From the NCBI GenBank assembly GCA_036571765.1, contig BROE01000023.1, positions 2,176,688-2,240,687 of the forward strand: 64,000 nucleotides of DNA. The letters are read 5' to 3'. The notes under the pieces were generated by a model. That model did not search any database, had not been told where the DNA came from, and saw only the letters and a program-made list of their open reading frames with translations. Source of the stretch: Plecoglossus altivelis (Eukaryota; Chordata; Actinopteri; Osmeriformes; Plecoglossidae). Shown piece by piece: positions 52,101-61,100 of the stretch; position 1 is the stretch's first letter, and the number at the start of each line of letters is the position of its first letter. A program made the translations under genes and the position numbers.

Positions 52101-55100
52101 GACACTCACATTTTAGAGACAACAGTCTCCTGGTTACATATCTATCAAGCTGATTTAAGGTGCATTGTGGATACCTACCATTTCTCCCATGTTGTTTCAA
52201 GGTGCTTGCTGATAAGTGAATGGAGTTGCCATGGCCACCCGTTTGTGGGAATTTAAGGTCTGGAAGGTTCCCATCTGTGCTCATCCTGGCTACCTCCAGC
52301 TCTGCAAGGACACACAGGCAGAGAGTGGGTGGTACAATTATTTTAAGCTACCCTAATCATCTGCCATGAGTTCACACACATCCACACACACAAAAACTCT
52401 GTGCAAAGTACACACAAACACACACTCCAAATCCACACATACACACACAAATATAAACACACAACCTATAGTACACTGCAAAGGCACTCGTTTTTCACCA
52501 TTGTCAAAAGAAGACATAATTGTGAGGTGTGGAACTTCAGTGGGCCACATGTGGTGACAGCGATGCCAGCTGGGGTTGTGCACCATGTCACGCACGCTCT
52601 GAAACCCAAGCCTGTCACGGCACGCTCTGTGCATCTGCCAGAGCCTGTTAGCCCCAAACAATAGCTTAGCTTAGCCTTTCAACATCGACAGACCCAACTG
52701 TATTCACAACAGCACTTCAGTCTTGTTAGTTAGAGTTGAAAGCCATCGAGGGAGGAATTGTGGCAGGGTGGGGGGGGGNNNNNNNNNNNNNNNNNNNNNN
52801 NNNNNNNNNNNNNNNNNNNNNNNNNNNNNNNNNNNNNNNNNNNNNNNNNNNNNNNNNNNNNNNNNNNNNNNNNNNNNNNNNNNNNNNNNNNNNNNNNNNN
52901 NNNNNNNNNNNNNNNNNNNNNNNNNNNNNNNNNNNNNNNNNNNNNNNNNNNNNNNNNNNNNNNNNNNNNNNNNNNNNNNNNNNNNNNNNNNNNNNNNNNN
53001 NNNNNNNNNNNNNNNNNNNNNNNNNNNNNNNNNNNNNNNNNNNNNNNNNNNNNNNNNNNNNNNNNNNNNNNNNNNNNNNNNNNNNNNNNNNNNNNNNNNN
53101 NNNNNNNNNNNNNNNNNNNNNNNNNNNNNNNNNNNNNNNNNNNNNNNNNNNNNNNNNNNNNNNNNNNNNNNNNNNNNNNNNNNNNNNNNNNNNNNNNNNN
53201 NNNNNNNNNNNNNNNNNNNNNNNNNNNNNNNNNNNNNNNNNNNNNNNNNNNNNNNNNNNNNNNNNNNNNNNNNNNNNNNNNNNNNNNNNNNNNNNNNNNN
53301 NNNNNNNNNNNNNNNNNNNNNNNNNNNNNNNNNNNNNNNNNNNNNNNNNNNNNNNNNNNNNNNNNNNNNNNNNNNNNNNNNNNNNNNNNNNNNNNNNNNN
53401 NNNNNNNNNNNNNNNNNNNNNNNNNNNNNNNNNNNNNNNNNNNNNNNNNNNNNNNNNNNNNNNNNNNNNNGTGGCGGGGGGGGGGTTGGTGGTAATAAAA
53501 ACAATACAATTAGGGGCACCTGATCAAAGATGCTTGTCGGGGCTGCGTGAAAGCTTTTTCAAACTTGCTTTCCCAGCATGCACCATGAAAGTGCGTGGAA
53601 AACGAGGTATCTTCTCCAGTTTTCAAAGGCCGGGGAGCTAGAGAAGCACCTTGCTCCCCTCTACTATGGCGTCATGCTGGGTTACGCTGTCCCCAGTCCT
53701 CCTCCTTCCAGCGAGACACAGTTCAGGTTTAATAAAGAATCCTGGCAACATTCCTGGCTTCCACGAAATCATTATAGATGGTGGCTTTCTTCACCCCGCC
53801 AAGAAAATAGGAAGCCAAGGGGATGAAGCGATGAGAGGAGGAAGTAGAGATGGATGCAGTGTTTGGAGGAACAGCTGTTGGGGCCGAGGCAACCAACTCA
53901 TTTATAGTTCAAAGGCTCCAGCGCCATAAAACTCAGGAAAACAAGGTGATGATGGGGGCTCGTCTAGAACGGGTTGGGTGATCGATACTTGGTGTTTGCT
54001 TCAGCGTGTGGGAGGAACTCTTCTCCTCCATCCTTGCAAGGTGCCTGCAGCTTTACATCAGATTCTGCTCCCACTACTGTTCATGTGAAGTGCAGCAAGC
54101 AAATGGAGGCACTTCTGAAAGGAACATTGCACGGAATGTGTATTTTAGATGTATATACATATATATATATATAATTTTTTGTATGTACTTCAAGAATCTG
54201 AATTGGCATTTTGAAAAGCAAATTTTTTTCTTGCATCTTAATTATCATATTTCCTTTGATGCCAAGTTGAACTTTCTGACCGCCGCCCCCCCCCCCAACC
54301 CACCCCCAAAGAAAATACACATTTCTCTCTTTGATACGAAGGTCATTTCCCAAAATACTGTAGATTATAAATCCTCTCAGTAGCTCAGAAGGTCTCCTCT
54401 TAAATCCCATCTTTTTTCACGCTTTCCCTTTCAAAAGTGGCGAATACTCCAGCATTAGAACTGAGTCGCTGATCAAGTACAATGGTGGAGGAGATTCTTT
54501 CGTGATGTTGATGGGGTCCTTTTCAACTAAGTTGAGACAATACTGCAGATAACGAACAATCCAAGGATTCCATTCCTGCCTTTGACTCGCTGGAATGTTT
54601 TTCATCGCCGGATGAACTGCAAAAAAAAAAGCTTAGGAGTGGCTTTAGGCAGAGTACACCCGAGATAGCTAATGTTGTGCCTGCAGGGAGGCATTCAAAT
54701 ATCTCAGTAATAAGGCAAAATCTCCTCATGAGATTAACGGTAAGAAATTGACAACAAATAAACTTACTGGCAAGCAGACATGAAACTGGATGCATACAAA
54801 CTCACGTGCACACAGGCAAGTATTTGCAGACAGAAATGAGCACACTCTGTGCTCGTAGACACAGATAGGCACACATGCTGCAGACAAATGTTCCTGCAGC
54901 TGTGGAAGAGAGGAAAGCACACACAGACACACACAGGCACACACTTGACGGACAGGAGAAAAGACCGGTATTCCAACCAATCTTTTCAGAGAGAGCTGTC
55001 ATTAGCTGGCGCAGTGGGCACTTGGATTTTGTGCAAACGTGAGTCTACCTGCAGGACTGACATCAGGGACCTGAGCTTCAAACAATGCCTCACTGCCAGG

Positions 55101-58100
55101 CCAAACTTACCAGAGCAAACGCCAAACTAAATTAGTTGTAAATATCATCATGGGATGATGATTAACCCACTGCCCATCTCGCACAGTATCTAAAAAAAAA
55201 CTTTAGCCGAGCGGGACGTTGAGGGAGAGCCATGTTTCTCCTTTCTCCAAGCAAGGGTGAGAATCTCCTCAATACTCGGATGAACCGAGTGTCAAATTCA
55301 AAGAATTCAATTTTATTAATTCCCCTTACGCTGGCTTACCCCCTCTCACTTGGCAGACCTATATTTTTAGGTTGTCATGGCAACAGGAACCGGAAAAAAA
55401 ATCCCATCCCATAAGCGCAAGTCCAATACATCATAACATTCCCTTCCCTGGAGTCTGAGGGTGGTAGTATATCACGCAGCCTACACACACGGTTTTTGTC
55501 CTTACTTGTTATGGTTCCCTCTTCCGAAAACCCCTAAATGTAATAAATACATGTGGCTGGCCTACCACTGCAATCTGCAGATTTCTGCAAAACCATCAAA
55601 GAAGAGACCATGTCCATTGATGGAAAACATGTGTGCTTAATGTAATGACTTCCCCCCAGGAATGAGGGTAGACACAGACATGCACAGAATACAGACGCTT
55701 TAAATGTGGGTCCATTATTTGCATGAAAAGTCATAGGCCTACAGGGCTACATGATAAAGGGATAAGTAAGACAATGGCCACATTTGCTTGAATATCTCTG
55801 ATAATGTGCACCCACATGTACAGCTTGAAGATGAGGGCATTCAGCATTGATCCAGCACCAGTATCACTTGGTTTTAACACGACCTCCAAATCCAGAAGAA
55901 CAGAAACACGTTCGTACGAGCTAATGACATCTTTTTAGAAGCAGCCACCACCAGAAGGGTCAATCACAGCAACCTCACTGAGATTGACCTTTCCAGAAGC
56001 TTGAGGACTTTGGCGTTCGACCTCGTCCCTTGTCCCGATGCCTCTGAAGCTTAATGGTTGATGGTAGAGCACCCTGGATCAATGGCAATGAGGTGCACTC
56101 TGTAACCTTACACTGAAGCCTTAAAGGAGGCATTTGAGTGCTTGACAGTGAGAGAGCAGGGCTGTCATCTAGCAAGGGAGAACATGATAGCCTATCATTT
56201 TAGTTTGGATGAATTGATTCTTACTGGTGACTGGGAGTATAGGAGTGAACAAGGCTGATATTCATCCCATTGGATGAAAGGAAAATATACTGTGTTCAAC
56301 CATGTATCACAGCAACAAATGTTTCCTTGAATGTATTTTGCGTAATTGTTTAGAATGTTGTTGACGTGGAATGTGAGTGACAAGTAAGTACCTACGAGGT
56401 CTCATCTCAGTTGGCAGGCAAACATGCTTGGTTCTGAAAACATACGAAACCCTACACTTCCACGCTGTGGACCCTGATAAAGAAACCAGGGTGGGTCGCG
56501 TTCCGAACGCAGCTCACCCCCTCGTTCACTTACGGATGTTGTCGGTGTTCTCCTGGACGATGTCGGTCTTCAGCAGGTTGTCCGCCAGGACGAAGGCGCC
56601 CTGCTCCACCGTGTCCAGCAGCATGGTAGCAGCACGGAGCTGCTCCCCGCTGCTCAGGTCCCGCCACGCTGCCTGGGCTTGGGGCTGGAGTAGGTTGTTC
56701 ACCGTCTCCACCATCGCCTGCCATCCAACCCAACACAGACAAAGAGTTAGTGGTGCACGCTAGCCCCAGCATGGTAACAGACTCAGGTGGGGTTTCTTTG
56801 GAAGGGGTCGGGAGTCGGGGTTAGGGGGATGGGTTGTGGAATGGTGTGAGTAATGAGACATCAAATGGGGTCGTTTGTGACCAAAGCGGGTGAATAATGG
56901 GGGGGGAGAAACAAGGACAGCACAGATTACACATGGATGTCTGGGTCACTTTTGTCCAGTGCGAGGTGAGGTGGGGGCTGGTGACATAAGCTCCCTCTAT
57001 ATCCAGAAACAGGACACGTTCCTGTCCCAGAGGGCTTTCAGTCATGGCCAGGCATACTTACTTAATTACATACCACAAGAGCACAAATTCAAAGTGGTCA
57101 AGGAACTAATTCAAAAATGTGGTTATAATGAGCTTTTCCCAAACCCAAATGGTGATAAAGACTGAAATGAGGTAGCCACTAAAATGCATTGAGGAAAAGG
57201 AGTTGAGAAATCTAGACACAAGGTGTCAGGAGAATCTTGCATTACAATGCACGCCTTTCACAACACATGACTCCATGCAGCAACAACACATGCATACAAA
57301 CAATATAGCCAGAGGCAGTTATACAGCCCATGACAAGCAAATGCTTGTACAAGGTTTTCTGTTGTCGGCTACTTAACAGGGCCACTACTCTGATTGATTA
57401 TTAATATCGTTAAACATCCATTATTCCTCCCCAAATCCCGCTATAACAATCAGGGAAGCATGAAAAATATCACTTGGAAGACAAGATGAGAAATCTAGAG
57501 CAATTAAAGATTTAGAACGCCAATGGCAAGACTCATGAATAGAATGCTAATTGGTCAGGCAAATCTATTCATCTCACTCCTCCTAACATCGGAACAAAAC
57601 GCAGGTACAGGAGTTAATTTTATCCATCAGGTGTTCACACACTTTCATTTGTAGGCGTTCTTACTTTTCAAAGCAACTGTGCAAACATTCATTAGGACTG
57701 TTGAAACAGGGCGCCTTCGGAAAGAATAATTAATCATGTTAAGGAATCATCAGAGCACTTTCTGATATTCCATATCAAAGACCAAGTTAGACGTTCCTCG
57801 CAAGTCCAAGATGGCCGTTGTGCTTGATCCTGAGCTGGAGTCAGTGAGAATCACAGGCTGAGCAAGCGGAAAAAAACTCAATATAATTTAAAAGGGGGAA
57901 ATGCTATTCCTCAACCACAGTATATGGTGATACGGCAGTGGGAATTGAGCGAGGAGGGGTTCTGTTTTTTGATCAGTGGACTATGAAAGGGAATGCGTGT
58001 TTCTGAAATGATTTGGGGAGAGTGCTGAACAGCAGGAGGTGGACAACACCTAAGGCTACAAGGCCCAAGCTGCCAGTGCCGCCTCCACTAATCAAATGGA

Positions 58101-61100
58101 CTGGGCATTATTCAAATAACACAACTTAGGTTGCCACTGGTAACATATACATTATTACCTAACTGAGCTGGATTTCTAACTAGCATTTTTTTTTACTTCA
58201 TTGGTTTGTGGAAAGGTTGAAGGAGACTGTACAAGCAATATTGCCACGGTGCAGTGGAGTAAAAGGTCGAATAAACCTGCATCTGAAGACAGGAAACAGG
58301 AAATGGGTGACAGTATTCAACTCACTGGTGCACTCAGATGAAGGGGGTATCAAACAGCAGCAGCCGGCTGGTACTCATATATTATGCACAATGTGCACAA
58401 ACGCTGTTTCTTTCCCTCTTCCTCTCTTCCTCTCTCTTTTTCTCTCTTTCTCTCTCTGTCTCTCTCTTTTTTGTAGGGTAGGCAGGCAGCAAACTTCAAT
58501 GTAATTATCCATTATCTGCAGCCCTTCTCAACTTGCACCTTTGACATTAATGGCAAAGCTGGATTTATCCATTTCATATTTTTCAATTAGGAAGCACGTT
58601 TTCTGACAGTGCTGCTATCTTTTCCCCATAGCCCTGTCTGTTTGAAACACGGAGGCGGTTAGTGATAAGTGTGTAGGTGTAGGCTTTCTGCTCGGGAGGG
58701 GACAGCGAATTGGATTTGAAGAACACAGTACTAATCTGACCCCAGTGTTTGTGTCACCACTGTGTAGGACTTCCAAATTACTTTAATTAGGCGAGGATTC
58801 AAGCACAAATCATTGAAATAGAAAAGTCAATTTAGAACAGGATTGGGCAGCTAATTATGAGGATATGATGATTATAACTACCCCCCATGGATAAATCATC
58901 ATCAGTCATGTAAAGGCAGAGATCCGGAGATTTTTGGACAAACATGTCTTTCTCCAAATTGTAGATTTCTACCCCCTTTTCTGTTTAAATTAACATACGT
59001 TAACAGCCAAACAATTATAGGCTACCTATACTATAAAGTAATAGCAGCGTTTTTAGTATGTCATACAGTGGAGGAATGGGTCTTATCTATTTACACTAAA
59101 ACACTTTGACATGTTCTAATTATATTATTTATGAGTTAAAAACTAAGAACATCACATAGCAAATCTGCGAATGCTGCTTTTAAATGTTGCATATTACTTT
59201 CTAAAAACCAGCATGTTTAAGGATGCGGGAGAGAAATAAACTAAAATAAATGTGAGTGATTAAGCTTAGCAGCGAGGCTTCTAGTCTAGTCATCAGCACT
59301 CTCCGCCCAATGAAATCTATAGACCACTCTTGGGGATGATTCACTAATACACACTTACACAATAAAACACACAAATCACAGTCACATGAAACACACTCAC
59401 GCATTAAAACCCACCCAAACACAGACTTTGTCTAAAGCAGAACTTCCAAAGGAAATGGGAAGGAAAGAGCAGGAGGAACGCATCCACGCAGGGCAAAGCA
59501 CAGTGCCGTCAGTGTAGTGGAAGTCTGAACACCTGACTTCAGGCCATCGATCTGTCAAAAAGTGCCGGTTCACTCCACAACTCCAAACTTTCAGTGACCG
59601 TTTATATATCGCTCCACCTTAAAGTATTTCTTACAGTTGAGTCTTGATACCCTGGGAAAGCACTCCATTCAGCTCTTTGAGGATATGGAAATGACAATCA
59701 TCAGCTAGCCTCTACCCTGGGACACTAGGGCTGAGCTGAGGTGAGGGCTGGGGTAGAAAAGTAGCGTCACATGGGTCATTTATACCAATGAGGGGAAAGA
59801 AGAGGGGGATATTAGCGTGGAGCTGGAGCCAGGCCAAGACAACCTGTGTGTGCGCTGATTGATGAAATGAACTCGAGGTCGGGGAAATTGATTCTGGCTG
59901 GGCTTGAACTCCCAGTGCCGGCTTCACGGAGCCGAAGAGGAATGGAGCGCGAGGCGGGCCCTTCACTCGCTGCCTCCTGAAACCTGCTCGTTTCTCTTGT
60001 TCCCCTTCCTTTCCGCCTTCAATCTTGTCGACTCACTCGTTTCTCTCCGAAACATTGCCACTTCCGATAAAGAAGTGGCTCCCGTTTTCACATTTCATTG
60101 CGTTGTCTCTTACGGAAGCCCATCGTATTTTCCCTCTAAAACTAGGGATTTTTTCTGCTTCAGGAAAACCGAATGTGCTATATTTTGTTCTCTAGCATGT
60201 AAGACCACTTAAGAGGGACCTCCTGTCTATCTGTCGAAATGATCATCAATACACTGGAGTCGACTCAAGGCTACAATGCCATTGCACAGCTACTGTAGAT
60301 ACTGTTCAATTTCAAGATAATGTAGCGATAGTATGTAATTGGTATGTTCTGTGTGTGGATCACCCACAGTAGACTTACTATCATGTTTAGCTTAGTCTCT
60401 GAGAAATAGTTGTATTCACATATGAATGGAAAAATATCCCCACCACAACTACAAAATCACACCGTCCAACAACAAATTAGGAAAATAAACAATGCTGGAA
60501 CTCTACTTGCATTGTATTGCAATGTGCCAAGACTCAGTTTATTAGTGCATAAGTGAAGAAGTTAAGCCCCTTTAGACGCACAACTCTTTGGTGAACGTTG
60601 TCAACTTGATCACAGATGGACCATAACTGCGAACTGACACGGTCCATATAACGTTGCAGGGTCTGCAAAGGAATTGAAGGGAAAAAAAGGTTTATGGGTG
60701 TGTGGTCATCCTAACAAACCTCATCTTTTAACAAATTGGCCGCCAATAAAGTTTTATAATCTCATTACAATTTTGGACAAGGCATTCAAGTCATTTTAAG
60801 GTCGTTTGATACTGCGACACCCTAGCCAGTTCCCCGTATACAATGGGATATTCTCCCTGAATTTTTTGGTTTATGACCCATGGCCTCTACCACCAGGAAG
60901 TGGTGATACCTAATTTATTTTTATCCAGCATCTGAAACAATCCAAACAAATTGGCGCTGAGTAATTCCTACAATATTACCAGTCTCTCAGTACCACACTG
61001 AAATCAGCCTGCTTTACTAAGAAATGTGCCACGTTGGCGGCCATTTTGAGCTGGCAGTGCTCTGCGGTTTGACCTCAGTTTGAAGCAACGGGGATGTGAT

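Noticed and set aside
52704..53641. Long open frames on both strands across the gap
   Set aside because: They consist almost wholly of unknown residues from Ns and carry no information.
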